A stretch of 64,000 nt of DNA from Bacteroidota bacterium (GCA_023387985.1 JAEWHC010000009.1:868001-932000); one strand, 5' to 3'. Counted from the stretch's first letter, positions 18,450-26,576 are shown. Notes: generated by a model not told the origin, from the sequence alone. A program made the numbers and translations.

Positions 18450-18830
18450 ATGCCAACTATACAACAATTGGTAAGAAAAGGTAGAACGCAGATCAAGGCT
18501 AAGAGTAAGAGCCGTGCATTGGATTCCTGTCCGCAACGCCGCGGAGTATGTACCCGTGTATATACTACAACCCCCAAAAAACCGAACTCCGCTTTGCGTA
18601 AAGTTGCAAAGGTTCGTTTAACCAACAAGGTTGAGGTTATCGCCTACATCATGGGTGAAGGTCATAACCTGCAGGAGCACAGCATCGTTTTGATCCGTGG
18701 AGGACGTGTGAAGGATCTGCCTGGTGTACGTTACCATATTGTAAGAGGTACTTTGGATACCGCCGGTGTAAAAGACCGCAAAAAGAGCCGCAGTAAATAC
18801 GGCACCAAGAAAGAAAAAGTAAAAAAGTAA
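18450..18830 (+). CDS. rpsL: 30S ribosomal protein S12 (uS12)
   Basis: S12 sits at the decoding centre of the small subunit and controls translational accuracy. I start at the ATG at 18450 (MPTIQQLVRKGR), not at the in-frame TTG at 18423 inside the promoter, because all S12 proteins begin with this sequence. The product is 126 residues. Lys43 in TPKKPNSALR and Lys88 in RVKDLPGVRYH, the positions altered in streptomycin-resistant mutants, are wild type. rpsG follows after 25 bases. Confidence 0.97.
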   Translation: MPTIQQLVRKGRTQIKAKSKSRALDSCPQRRGVCTRVYTTTPKKPNSALRKVAKVRLTNKVEVIAYIMGEGHNLQEHSIVLIRGGRVKDLPGVRYHIVRGTLDTAGVKDRKKSRSKYGTKKEKVKK

Positions 18831-18855
18831 TATAACTAAGAACAATATTTAAGCT

Positions 18856-19323
18856 ATGCGTAAAGCCCGCGCCAAAAAATTACCCCTCGCCCCGGATTCT
18901 AAATTTAACGACATCCAGGTTACCCGTTTTGTGAACAACCTGATGTGGGCAGGCAAGAAAAGCACCGCACTGAACATTTTTTACGACAGCCTTGAGAAAG
19001 TAGGTAAAATGACCGGTGAAAACGGTTATGATATCTGGAAGAAGGCCCTGGCCAACGTAACGCCCAGTGTAGAGGTTCGCAGTCGCAGGATTGGTGGCGC
19101 AACTTTCCAGATCCCTGCTGAAGTACGTCCCGACCGTAAAATCAGCCTGAGTATGAAATGGCTGATCCGCTTTAGCCGCGGCCGTAATGGCCGTAGCATG
19201 GCAGACAAACTGGCCAACGAAATTGTAGCTGCAAGCAAAGGTGAAGGTTCAGCTTTTAAAAAGAAAGAAGATACACACCGCATGGCAGAGGCCAACAAAG
19301 CTTTCAGCCACTTCCGCATTTAG
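18856..19323 (+). CDS. rpsG: 30S ribosomal protein S7 (uS7)
   Basis: S7 is a primary 16S rRNA-binding protein that nucleates the head of the small subunit and contacts the E-site tRNA. The 155-residue sequence is typical, beginning MRKARAKK and containing GGATFQIPAEVRP near 81-93 and WLIRFSRGR near 101-109. It is followed directly by a strong terminator. The fusA gene, which usually comes next in Bacteroidota, is absent here. Confidence 0.97.
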   Translation: MRKARAKKLPLAPDSKFNDIQVTRFVNNLMWAGKKSTALNIFYDSLEKVGKMTGENGYDIWKKALANVTPSVEVRSRRIGGATFQIPAEVRPDRKISLSMKWLIRFSRGRNGRSMADKLANEIVAASKGEGSAFKKKEDTHRMAEANKAFSHFRI

Positions 19324-19350
19324 TTTTTTAAAGTAAGAAATACGAGCGAA

Positions 19351-19382
19351 AATCCCGCGCCAACTGGCACGGGATTTTTTTT
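19351..19382 (+). terminator. Rho-independent terminator after rpsG
   Basis: A two-part stem AATCCCG-C-GCC / GGC-A-CGGGATT with loop AACT is followed by eight T residues. It closes the rpsL-rpsG unit and separates it from rpsJ. Confidence 0.9.
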
Positions 19383-19525
19383 AAGCTGGCCATTTTTGTT
19401 ATGCTTCTTGTGCTGCGCATCCCGCTAAATGTTGACTCGCAAGCCAAAATCCAAGAAATAATGTTTACAAAAACTGTTAAAGCGTTGATATGTCAGGTTT
19501 CATGAGAAATTTCTTCAAAGTTTTT

Positions 19526-19555
19526 TTGGCATTGTCCTGATTCCTGTTACCTTTG
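19526..19555 (+). promoter_or_regulatory. Bacteroidota promoter for the S10-spc operon
   Basis: TTG (19526-19528, within TTTTTTTG) and TACCTTTG (19548-19555) are 19 bases apart. The rpsJ ATG at 19586 lies 30 bases downstream. With the terminator upstream, this makes rpsJ the first gene of an independent operon. Confidence 0.72.
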
Positions 19556-19585
19556 CATCCCAATTTGAAAAATGATCTTTGAATT

Positions 19586-19891
19586 ATGAGTCAGCGGATA
19601 CGAATAAAACTGCAATCTTACGACCACAACCTGGTGGATCGTTCAGCCGAAAAAATCGTGAAAACCGTGCGTGGCACCGGAGCTGTGGTTACAGGCCCCA
19701 TTCCATTGCCTACACACAAAAAAGTATTTACGGTTCTTCGTTCACCTCACGTAAACAAAAAAGCCCGTGAGCAATTCGAATTAAATACGCATAAGCGCTT
19801 GCTGGATATTTATACCAGCAGCAGCCGCACCGTTGACGCCCTCAGCAAACTGGATCTTCCCAGTGGTGTTGAGGTAGAGATTAAAGCCTAA
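19586..19891 (+). CDS. rpsJ: 30S ribosomal protein S10 (uS10)
   Basis: S10 is a head protein of the small subunit and, as NusE, also takes part in transcription antitermination with NusB. The 101-residue product begins MSQRIRIKLQSYDH and contains the loop GPIPLPTHKKVFTVLRSPH near 32-50, all characteristic. It is the first gene of the S10-spc operon and has its own promoter. An unusually long 260-base spacer with hairpins separates it from rplC. Confidence 0.97.
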   Translation: MSQRIRIKLQSYDHNLVDRSAEKIVKTVRGTGAVVTGPIPLPTHKKVFTVLRSPHVNKKAREQFELNTHKRLLDIYTSSSRTVDALSKLDLPSGVEVEIKA

Positions 19892-20151
19892 AAGTTACGG
19901 GCACTTTAAAGCCCGGGATTTATACATCATCTCTCAATCCGCCCCCCGGCGGAAAAAAGAGCGCTGATTTGAAAACCTTGCGAAAGCAAAAAAATATGAA
20001 CAAGCCTTTCAGGGTTTGTTTACTACCGGTACTTCTGAAGCAGCAATGCCTGCCATGATGCAGAAAAAGGAAAAGGTCGGTGGCTAAACGGGGATCGAGT
20101 TCGCCTTTGGCGAAATGTCCTTACTACCTTGACGGGCGCAAACCGATAACA
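19892..20151. other. Hairpin-containing spacer between rpsJ and rplC
   Basis: This 260-base spacer is much longer than the other gaps within the operon (1-86 bases up to rplO). It holds GGGC-ACTTTAAA-GCCC near 19898-19913, TCCGCC-CCCC-GGCGGA at 19938-19953 and TTCGCC-TTT-GGCGAA at 20100-20114. None is followed by a T-run, so these are not classical terminators. They may act as processing sites or as a binding site for autoregulation by a ribosomal protein. Confidence 0.5.
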
Positions 20152-20769
20152 ATGAAAGGAATTATTGGAAAGAAAATCGGGATGACCAGTCTCTTCGATC
20201 CCAATGGCCGGCAAGTTGCCTGCACCATTGTAGAGGCAGGCCCCTGCGTGGTTTCCCAGGTGAAAACCACCGAAACCGACGGCTACAATGCCCTTCAACT
20301 GGCATTTGGCGACAAAAAAGAAAAGAACGCCACTTCAGCCGAAATCAATCACTTTGCAAAAGCTTCTGCGGCACCCAAGCAACACGTACGGGAGTTCCGC
20401 AATTTTTCTATTGAAAAAACCCTTGGGGAAGAAGTAACAGTTGACATCTTTTCCGAAGGTGATGAAGTGGAAGTTGTGGGAACCACGAAAGGTAAGGGTT
20501 TCCAGGGTGTGGTTAAGCGGCATGGCTTCCATGGTGTGGGTGAGCAAAGCCACGGCCAGCACGATCGTCAGCGTGCTCCTGGTTCTATTGGTAACTCTTC
20601 TTCCGCCAGCCGGGTATTCAAAGGAATGCGCATGGCCGGTCGCATGGGTGGTACCCGTGTAAAAATGAAAGGTTTGAAAGTTGTAAAGATCTTCCCGGAA
20701 AAAAACTATATCCTCATCAGTGGTTCGGTACCCGGACACATTGGGTCAATCGTGTTAATCCAGAAGTAA
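20152..20769 (+). CDS. rplC: 50S ribosomal protein L3 (uL3)
   Basis: L3 binds 23S rRNA early in assembly, and its central loop reaches the peptidyl transferase centre. I start at the ATG at 20152 (MKGIIGKKIGMTSLF), the universal L3 beginning; the frame extends further upstream only through a non-conserved stretch. The 205-residue product contains the conserved loop HGQHDRQRAPGSIG near 153-166 and RVFKGMRMAGRMG near 173-185. rplD follows after 50 bases. Confidence 0.96.
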   Translation: MKGIIGKKIGMTSLFDPNGRQVACTIVEAGPCVVSQVKTTETDGYNALQLAFGDKKEKNATSAEINHFAKASAAPKQHVREFRNFSIEKTLGEEVTVDIFSEGDEVEVVGTTKGKGFQGVVKRHGFHGVGEQSHGQHDRQRAPGSIGNSSSASRVFKGMRMAGRMGGTRVKMKGLKVVKIFPEKNYILISGSVPGHIGSIVLIQK

Positions 20770-20819
20770 TTGTTTAACCGGAGCCGGATAAAAAACTTCG
20801 GCAAACAAAGCAAAAGATA

Positions 20820-21455
20820 ATGAACATTGAAATATTAACAGCAGCAGGCGCAAAAACAGGCAGAACAATTGAACTGCCCGAAGAGATTTTCGGCGTAGAA
20901 CCGAATGAGCATGTAATGTACCTGGCCGTAAAACAATACCTGGCCAACCAGCGCCAGGGTACGCATAAAGCAAAAAACCGTAACGAAGTACAAGGGAGCA
21001 GCAAAAAACTGCATCGCCAGAAGGGTACGGGTGGCAGCCGTAAAGGCAATATTCGCAACCCGTTGTACAAAGGAGGTGGTGCCATTTTCGGACCTCGTCC
21101 GCGCAATTATGGTTTCAAGCTCAATCGTAAGGTAAAAGACCTGGCCAAGATCAGCGCCCTCAGCGCAAAAGCGCAGAGCGAAGGTTTGGTAGTAGTGGAA
21201 GACCTGAAATTTGACGCGCCAAAAACCAGCCAGTTTGTGAGCATGATGAAAGGGCTTGGCGTAGACAACAAAAAAGCCTTGTTTGTATTCCTGGAACCGG
21301 ATAACAATGTATGGCTGAGCAGCCGCAATATTCCCAACGCGGGAAACGCCATTTTGGCTGATATCCATACCTATGAGATCCTGAATGCGGATGTAATGGT
21401 ACTTACCGAATCTGCTGCAAAAATATTCACTGACGAAGCTGCAACCGAAGCTTAA
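20820..21455 (+). CDS. rplD: 50S ribosomal protein L4 (uL4)
   Basis: L4 lines the nascent peptide tunnel with an extended loop. The 211-residue product shows the loop KLHRQKGTGGSRKGNIRNP near 61-79 and GGGAIFGPRPRNYGFKLN near 84-101. In enterobacteria L4 also represses the S10 operon; no equivalent leader structure was found in front of rpsJ, but the hairpin-rich spacer after rpsJ is a candidate site. rplW starts 12 bases later. Confidence 0.96.
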   Translation: MNIEILTAAGAKTGRTIELPEEIFGVEPNEHVMYLAVKQYLANQRQGTHKAKNRNEVQGSSKKLHRQKGTGGSRKGNIRNPLYKGGGAIFGPRPRNYGFKLNRKVKDLAKISALSAKAQSEGLVVVEDLKFDAPKTSQFVSMMKGLGVDNKKALFVFLEPDNNVWLSSRNIPNAGNAILADIHTYEILNADVMVLTESAAKIFTDEAATEA

Positions 21456-21467
21456 TAAACCGAAGAG

Positions 21468-21767
21468 ATGAAAACAATTGATATATTGATAAAGCCTCTG
21501 CTGACCGAAAAGGTGAACAAGCAAATTGAAAAGGCCCGTACATACACCTTCATCGTAAACAGGAAAGCCAACAAACTGCAGATCAAAGATGCAGTGGAAG
21601 ATTTTTACGGGGTAAAAGTGGTTGATGTGCATACGCATACCATCCCGGCCAAAGCAAAAAGCCGCTTTACAAAAGGCGGATTTGTAAGCGGACGCAAACC
21701 CGCTAAGAAAAAAGCAATCATTACCGTAGCGGAGGGAGAAGAAATCAATCTGTACGGCGATTATTAA
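21468..21767 (+). CDS. rplW: 50S ribosomal protein L23 (uL23)
   Basis: L23 sits at the tunnel exit and is the docking site for trigger factor and SRP. The 99-residue product begins MKTIDILIKPLLTEKVNKQ and has the typical YTFIVNRKANKLQIKDAVE segment near 26-44, followed by a basic loop (RFTKGGFVSGRKPAKKKA). rplB follows after 52 bases. Confidence 0.95.
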   Translation: MKTIDILIKPLLTEKVNKQIEKARTYTFIVNRKANKLQIKDAVEDFYGVKVVDVHTHTIPAKAKSRFTKGGFVSGRKPAKKKAIITVAEGEEINLYGDY

Positions 21768-21819
21768 CCGAATTACATGAATGGCAGCAACTGCCGCAAA
21801 AGTTGAAAAACAATAAGAA

Positions 21820-22659
21820 ATGGCACTCAAGAAATTTAAACCCATGACAGCCGGCACCCGTTGGAAAATCGGGAATGCATTTGCCGAGCTGACTACCGAT
21901 AAGCCCGAAAAGAGCTTGCTGGAGCCTAAGAAACAACAGGCCGGTCGCAACTCACAGGGCAGAAGGACCATGCGCTACCGTGGTGGTGGCCATAAAAAGA
22001 AATACCGCATCATTGATTTCAAGCGGAATAAAAAAGATATGGAAGCCACAGTGCTTACTGTGGAATACGATCCGAACCGTACACCATTTATTTGCCTGGT
22101 TGAATATGCCGACGGCGAGAAGCGCTACATCATTGCCCCCCAGGGAATTGCTGTAGGACAAAAGATCGTTTCCGGTGATAAAGTAGCTCCTGAAGTTGGC
22201 AACTGCCTGCCATTGGGCAATATGCCGTTGGGTACCAATGTACACAATATTGAAATGGCTCCCGGCCAGGGCGGCAAACTGGTGCGCAGTGCCGGTGCCG
22301 CAGCACAGCTGACCAACAAAGAAGAAAAGTACGCGGTTTTAAAAATGCCTTCCGGTGAATTGCGTAAGATCCTTTCCAATTGCTACGCAACGGTGGGTGT
22401 GGTAAGCAATGGCGACCATCAGCTGATGAGCTTCGGTAAAGCCGGTGCCAAACGTTGGCTGGGCATTCGCCCCCGCACACGTGGTGTGGCCATGAACCCC
22501 GTTGATCACCCGATGGGTGGTGGTGAAGGACGTGCCTCAGGTGGACATCCTCGCAGCCGCACAGGTAAATACGCTAAAGGTGAAAAAACAAGGAAAAGAG
22601 GTAAAGGCAGCGATAAACTGATCATTCAACGCCGCGATGGTAAAAAGCTCGCTAAATAA
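21820..22659 (+). CDS. rplB: 50S ribosomal protein L2 (uL2)
   Basis: L2 is needed for subunit association and the peptidyl transferase centre. The 279-residue product shows RRTMRYRGGGHKKKYR near 48-63 and the essential C-terminal loop NPVDHPMGGGEGR near 227-239, in which the second His of the E. coli motif (DHPHGGG) is Met. The C-terminus ends in a basic tail (LIIQRRDGKKLAK). rpsS follows after 41 bases. Confidence 0.97.
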   Translation: MALKKFKPMTAGTRWKIGNAFAELTTDKPEKSLLEPKKQQAGRNSQGRRTMRYRGGGHKKKYRIIDFKRNKKDMEATVLTVEYDPNRTPFICLVEYADGEKRYIIAPQGIAVGQKIVSGDKVAPEVGNCLPLGNMPLGTNVHNIEMAPGQGGKLVRSAGAAAQLTNKEEKYAVLKMPSGELRKILSNCYATVGVVSNGDHQLMSFGKAGAKRWLGIRPRTRGVAMNPVDHPMGGGEGRASGGHPRSRTGKYAKGEKTRKRGKGSDKLIIQRRDGKKLAK

Positions 22660-22700
22660 TATTTGACAGCATCAGCAGATGCAAAAACTGAAAGAATAAT

Positions 22701-22970
22701 ATGGCTCGTTCAATTAAAAAAGGCCCTTACGTTGACACCAAACTGGAAAAGAAAGTGATGGATATGGTTGACGGTAAAATGAAAAAATCGGTTATAAAAA
22801 CATGGAGCCGTCGCAGCACCATTACCCCCGATTTTGTAGGCCAAACTTTTGCTGTTCACAACGGAAACAAGTTCATCCCGGTTTATGTAACTGAATATAT
22901 GGTTGGTCACAAGCTCGGTGAGTTTGCGCCCACCCGCAACTTCAGGGGCCACGCCGGAACCAAAAAATAA
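22701..22970 (+). CDS. rpsS: 30S ribosomal protein S19 (uS19)
   Basis: S19 is a head protein that contacts the A-site region and bridges to the large subunit. The 89-residue product begins MARSIKKGPYVD and contains TWSRRSTITPDFVG near 34-47 and HKLGEFAPTRNFRGH near 70-84, all diagnostic. Spacing to rplV is 37 bases. Confidence 0.97.
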   Translation: MARSIKKGPYVDTKLEKKVMDMVDGKMKKSVIKTWSRRSTITPDFVGQTFAVHNGNKFIPVYVTEYMVGHKLGEFAPTRNFRGHAGTKK

Positions 22971-23007
22971 TAAAATCCGGACCAGAACCTAAGTCTGGTT
23001 CCTCAAA

Positions 23008-23352
23008 ATGAATAAAATGGAAGCAGTAGCAAAACTGAGAAATTATCCGACCTCTCCGCGCAAAATGCGGCTGTTGGCCGATTTGGTTCGCGGCATGCGT
23101 GTTGACCTGGCCCTGGCTGAACTGGAGCACAACCCCAAGCACAACTCCATACCGCTGGCTAAACTGGTGAAAAGCGCCGTTTTTAATTGGAAAGAAAAAA
23201 ACGAGGCTGGTGATGAAGGCAAACTGGTGATCAAAACCATTATGGTGGATGAAGGACGCACACTGAAGAGAATGCGCCCCGCACCGCAGGGAAGAGGATA
23301 CAGAGTTCGCAAACGCAGCAACCATGTTACCGTGGTGGTTGACGAAAAATAA
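23008..23352 (+). CDS. rplV: 50S ribosomal protein L22 (uL22)
   Basis: L22 lines the tunnel opposite L4 through a beta-hairpin. The 114-residue product shows YPTSPRKMRLLADLVRG near 14-30 and the hairpin RMRPAPQGRGYRVRKRSNH near 90-108. Translation may start at 23008 or at the in-frame ATG at 23017 (MEAVAKL); the choice is uncertain. rpsC follows after 56 bases. Confidence 0.95.
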   Translation: MNKMEAVAKLRNYPTSPRKMRLLADLVRGMRVDLALAELEHNPKHNSIPLAKLVKSAVFNWKEKNEAGDEGKLVIKTIMVDEGRTLKRMRPAPQGRGYRVRKRSNHVTVVVDEK

Positions 23353-23408
23353 AAATATTCATCCGGCAACAAAGGCCGGGACAAACCAAAAAATGGAAAA
23401 GAAATAAC

Positions 23409-24170
23409 ATGGGTCAAAAAGCAAATCCAATAGGAAACAGGCTCGGAATCATCCGCGGATGGGATAGCAACTGGTATGGCCATAAGAAGAATTATGCCAG
23501 CAAGTTGATTGAGGACGATAAAATCCGCAATTACCTCAATGTGCGTGTGAACAAGGGAGGCATTGCCAAAATTGTGATTGAGCGTACATTGAATAAACTG
23601 ATCATAACCATCCATACTTCAAAGCCAGGTATTATTATTGGTAAAGGCGGCAGCGAAGTGGACAGCATCAAAGAGGAACTGAAAAAGCTGACCGGAAAAG
23701 AGGATGTACAGATCAATATCTTGGAGATCCGTCGCCCCGAACTGGATGCAACCATTGTTGCAGATACAATTGCCCGTCAAATCGAAAACCGCATCAACTA
23801 CAAGCGTGCCATCAAAATGGCCATTGCTTCTGCAATGCGTATGGGAGCTGAGGGTATTAAAGTAAAGGTAAGCGGACGCTTGGGTGGTGCAGAGATTGCA
23901 CGTAGCGAAGAATTAAAAATGGGTCGTACCCCGTTGCACACTTTCCGTATGGATATTGATTACGCAAACCTGGCTGCGAAGACCGTTTATGGAAAAATTG
24001 GCATTAAGGTATGGATCTGCAAAGGTGAAGTTTTGGCCAAGCGTGACCTCAATCCGAACCTGATATCAACTGCAGGCCCTGGCGAAATGCGCCGTGATGA
24101 CCACCACCGTGGTGGCGATCGCCGTGACCGTCGTGGCGGAGGAGGTGGTGGAGGCAGAGGCCGACGCTAA
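23409..24170 (+). CDS. rpsC: 30S ribosomal protein S3 (uS3) with Gly/Arg-rich tail
   Basis: S3 helps form the mRNA entry channel and its helicase activity. It contains a KH domain with the KPGIIIGKGG motif near 73-82 and the C-terminal S3 domain with GRLGGAEIARSE near 158-169. The 253-residue product is about 20 longer than E. coli S3 (233). The extra length is a C-terminal tail from about residue 230 with repeated Arg-Gly and Asp-Arg units and a run of seven Gly, resembling an RGG-type RNA-binding tail. rplP follows after 42 bases. Confidence 0.95.
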   Translation: MGQKANPIGNRLGIIRGWDSNWYGHKKNYASKLIEDDKIRNYLNVRVNKGGIAKIVIERTLNKLIITIHTSKPGIIIGKGGSEVDSIKEELKKLTGKEDVQINILEIRRPELDATIVADTIARQIENRINYKRAIKMAIASAMRMGAEGIKVKVSGRLGGAEIARSEELKMGRTPLHTFRMDIDYANLAAKTVYGKIGIKVWICKGEVLAKRDLNPNLISTAGPGEMRRDDHHRGGDRRDRRGGGGGGGRGRR

Positions 24171-24212
24171 AAACAAGCAACAGCAATTTTAATAATTATA
24201 AACTGTATATAA

Positions 24213-24635
24213 ATGTTACAGCCGAAAAGAACCAAATACCGCAAACAGCAGAAGGGCCGCATTCGTGAGGTAGCCAAAAGAGGCACTTCCATTTCCTTTG
24301 GCTCATTTGCCCTCAAAGCCCTGGAACCGGTTTGGTTGACCAACCGCCAGATCGAAAGTGCCCGTCAGGCCATGACCCGTGCCATGAAACGTGAAGGAAG
24401 TGTATGGATTCGTGTATTTCCGGATAAGATAATTACCCGCAAGCCCCTGGAAGTAAGAATGGGTAAAGGTAAAGGTAACCCTGAGTTTTGGGCTGCTGTA
24501 GTTGCACCGGGCCGTATTTTGTTCGAATGTGATGGGGTAAGTGAAGACGTTGCCAAAGAAGCGATGCGCCTTGCTGCTCAGAAGCTACCCGTTAAAACCA
24601 AATTTATTATACGCCGCGACCTTCAGCAAGCTTAA
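24213..24635 (+). CDS. rplP: 50S ribosomal protein L16 (uL16)
   Basis: L16 organises the A-site of the large subunit. The 140-residue product begins MLQPKRTKYRKQQKGR, with the usual TSISFGSFALKALEP near 26-40, RQAMTRAMKR near 52-61 and RMGKGKGNPEFWAAVV near 79-94. rpmC starts 26 bases after its stop codon. Confidence 0.96.
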   Translation: MLQPKRTKYRKQQKGRIREVAKRGTSISFGSFALKALEPVWLTNRQIESARQAMTRAMKREGSVWIRVFPDKIITRKPLEVRMGKGKGNPEFWAAVVAPGRILFECDGVSEDVAKEAMRLAAQKLPVKTKFIIRRDLQQA

Positions 24636-24661
24636 TTGCCGGTTGCAAAAAAACTGATACC

Positions 24662-24874
24662 ATGTCTAAAGTAAGTGAATTTATATCCGGCATACGCGAA
24701 ATGGATTTGGAAGACCTGAAAGCCCGGGTTGCCGACGAAGAAACCCGGCTGAAGAAGCTTGAGTTTGCCCATGCCATCACGCCGTTGGAAAATCCAATGA
24801 GCATCCGGCTTTTGCGCCGCGACTTGGCACGCATGAAAAATGAATTGAGCAAGAGAAATCTTGAGAATAAATAA
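24662..24874 (+). CDS. rpmC: 50S ribosomal protein L29 (uL29)
   Basis: L29 lies near the tunnel exit next to L23. The 70-residue product is a helical hairpin with the usual pattern EMDLEDLKARVADEETRLKK near 13-32 and IRLLRRDLARMKNELSKR near 48-65. Recognition rests on size, this helix pattern and its canonical place between rplP and rpsQ. Confidence 0.92.
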   Translation: MSKVSEFISGIREMDLEDLKARVADEETRLKKLEFAHAITPLENPMSIRLLRRDLARMKNELSKRNLENK

Positions 24875-24908
24875 ACAAACCTGAACCATTCAGATAAACA
24901 GGAACCAA

Positions 24909-25169
24909 ATGGAAACAACAAGAAACCTCCGCAAAACACGTATTGGTGTGGTTAGCAGTAACAAAGCGGACAAAACCATAACCGTTGAAGTGGAGCGTAA
25001 AGTAAAACACCCCATTTACGGAAAGTTTGTGAAGAAAACTTCTTCTTTTCATGCCCATGATGAAAACAACGAGTGCAAAATTGGCGATACCGTACGCATT
25101 ATGGAAAGCCGTCCGTTGAGCAAATTGAAGCGCTGGAGACTGGTGGAAGTGATTGAAAAAGTAAAATAA
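24909..25169 (+). CDS. rpsQ: 30S ribosomal protein S17 (uS17)
   Basis: S17 is a primary 16S rRNA-binding OB-fold protein. The 86-residue product has RKTRIGVVSSNKADKTITVE near 8-27, HPIYGKFVKKTSSFHAHDE near 34-52 and the C-terminal RPLSKLKRWRLVEVIEK, all typical. rplN follows after 68 bases. Confidence 0.96.
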   Translation: METTRNLRKTRIGVVSSNKADKTITVEVERKVKHPIYGKFVKKTSSFHAHDENNECKIGDTVRIMESRPLSKLKRWRLVEVIEKVK

Positions 25170-25237
25170 TTTTTCCGGCCATGCCGGGTAGCTAAAAGAT
25201 ATTCCCGAAAAGGGGTAACGCATTAAAGCGAATAAAA

Positions 25238-25606
25238 ATGATTCAACAGGAAAGCCGTTTAAATGTAGCAGACAACAGTGGCGCCAAAGAAGTGTTGTGC
25301 ATCCGCGTTCTGGGCAACAGTGGCCAGGATTATGCCAGGATAGGTGATATGATTGTAGTAACCGTTAAGGATGCCATTCCTGGCGGCGGCATGAAAAAAG
25401 GAACCGTGGCTAAAGCGGTTATTGTGCGCACCACCAATAAACTGCGCAGAAAAGACGGCAGCTACATCCGTTTTGATGATAATGCTGTGGTATTGCTGAA
25501 CAATGCCAACGAACCCCGCGGCACCCGTATTTTCGGACCGGTTGCCCGCGAACTGCGTGACAAAGGATATATGAAAATTGTTTCCCTGGCACCTGAAGTA
25601 CTGTAA
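25238..25606 (+). CDS. rplN: 50S ribosomal protein L14 (uL14)
   Basis: L14 forms intersubunit bridges and binds L19 and RsfS. The 122-residue product begins MIQQESRLNVADNSGAKE and carries the conserved RKDGSYIRFDDNAVVLLN near 69-86 and GTRIFGPVARELRDKGY near 91-107. rplX follows after 51 bases. Confidence 0.97.
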   Translation: MIQQESRLNVADNSGAKEVLCIRVLGNSGQDYARIGDMIVVTVKDAIPGGGMKKGTVAKAVIVRTTNKLRRKDGSYIRFDDNAVVLLNNANEPRGTRIFGPVARELRDKGYMKIVSLAPEVL

Positions 25607-25657
25607 TAAAAAAGTAAATCCGCGGATGGTTGTATTCATCTGCCTAAGTAATAAACT

Positions 25658-25993
25658 ATGAGTAACCGTTTTAAAGCCAAGTTTAACATCAAGAAAGGCG
25701 ACCACGTTGTGGTAATTGCCGGGGCTGACAAAGATCTCCAAAAGCAACGCAATGTGCTTGCGGTATATCCTGACAAAGCCCAGGTGCTGATAGAAGGTGT
25801 TAACATTAAAAAAAGGCACACCAAGCCCAACGCGCAAAATACACAGGGTGGAATCATTTCCAAAGAAGCGCCAATCCATATCAGCAACGTTATGTTGTGG
25901 GATAAAAAAGCCGGTGCCGGAACCCGTGTTAAACGCGATCATCAAGATGGTAAACTGGTTCGTATTTCTAAAAAATCAGGGGAGGTAATATAA
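25658..25993 (+). CDS. rplX: 50S ribosomal protein L24 (uL24)
   Basis: L24 starts large-subunit assembly by binding 23S rRNA. The 111-residue product contains the KOW motif KKGDHVVVIAGADKD near 13-27 and the loop KRHTKPNAQNTQGGII near 51-66. The last codons of the gene (Gly-Glu-Val) contain a Shine-Dalgarno sequence that serves rplE, which starts one base after the L24 stop. Confidence 0.95.
   Translation: MSNRFKAKFNIKKGDHVVVIAGADKDLQKQRNVLAVYPDKAQVLIEGVNIKKRHTKPNAQNTQGGIISKEAPIHISNVMLWDKKAGAGTRVKRDHQDGKLVRISKKSGEVI
25981..25986 (+). promoter_or_regulatory. Shine-Dalgarno site for rplE
   Basis: GGAGGT lies 8 bases before the rplE ATG, inside the 3' end of rplX. Strong Shine-Dalgarno sites are rare in Bacteroidota, whose ribosomes rarely use them, so this site is unusual. 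Confidence 0.55.
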
Positions 25994-25994
25994 T

Positions 25995-26576
25995 ATGGCA
26001 ACAACCAATACATATAAGCCGCGTCTGGCTACTGCCTATGAAAAAGAGGTAGTTCCCGCTTTAATGAAAAAGTTTGGGTACAAAACCGTAATGCAGGCAC
26101 CCAAGCTTACAAAGATTTGCATCAATCGTGGAGTTAATGGTGCTGTAGCCGACAAAAAGCAAATTGATATTGCCATTGACGAGCTGACTAACATCACCGG
26201 CCAGAAAGCGGTTGCCACTTTTTCCAGGAAAGACATTTCAAACTTTAAGCTCAGGAAAAACATGCCCATTGGTGCCCGCGTAACACTGCGTGGCAAACAG
26301 ATGTATGAATTCCTTGACCGCCTCATTTCTGTGGCATTGCCCCGTGTGCGTGACTTCCGCGGCATTAATGATAAAAGCTTTGACGGTCGTGGCAACTACA
26401 CCATGGGTGTAACCGAGCAGATCATTTTCCCGGAGATTGATATTGACAAAGTGAACAAGATCACGGGTATGGACATTACGTTCGTTACCACGGCCAATAC
26501 CAACGAAGAGGCTTTTGAACTATTGAAAGAGATCGGTCTTCCGTTTAAAAATATTAAAAAGGAAGTGGTAGAGTAA
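25995..26576 (+). CDS. rplE: 50S ribosomal protein L5 (uL5)
   Basis: L5 binds 5S rRNA and contacts the P-site tRNA elbow. The 193-residue product carries ICINRGVNGAVADKKQ near 38-53, MPIGARVTLRG near 93-103 and FRGINDKSFDGRGNYTMGV near 121-139. It begins one base after the rplX stop, with a Shine-Dalgarno site inside rplX, so its translation is probably coupled. Confidence 0.96.
   Translation: MATTNTYKPRLATAYEKEVVPALMKKFGYKTVMQAPKLTKICINRGVNGAVADKKQIDIAIDELTNITGQKAVATFSRKDISNFKLRKNMPIGARVTLRGKQMYEFLDRLISVALPRVRDFRGINDKSFDGRGNYTMGVTEQIIFPEIDIDKVNKITGMDITFVTTANTNEEAFELLKEIGLPFKNIKKEVVE

Noticed and set aside
19996..20058. 20-codon mini-frame in the rpsJ-rplC spacer (possible leader peptide)
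   Set aside because: No run of regulatory codons, no terminator/antiterminator pair beside it and no ribosome-binding support; chance occurrence is likely.
20835..21971. Minus-strand open frame of 378 codons across rplD, rplW and the 5' end of rplB
   Set aside because: It lies opposite three well-supported ribosomal genes, has no recognisable domain and reads as Cys/Phe/His-rich sequence typical of antisense frames in this composition.
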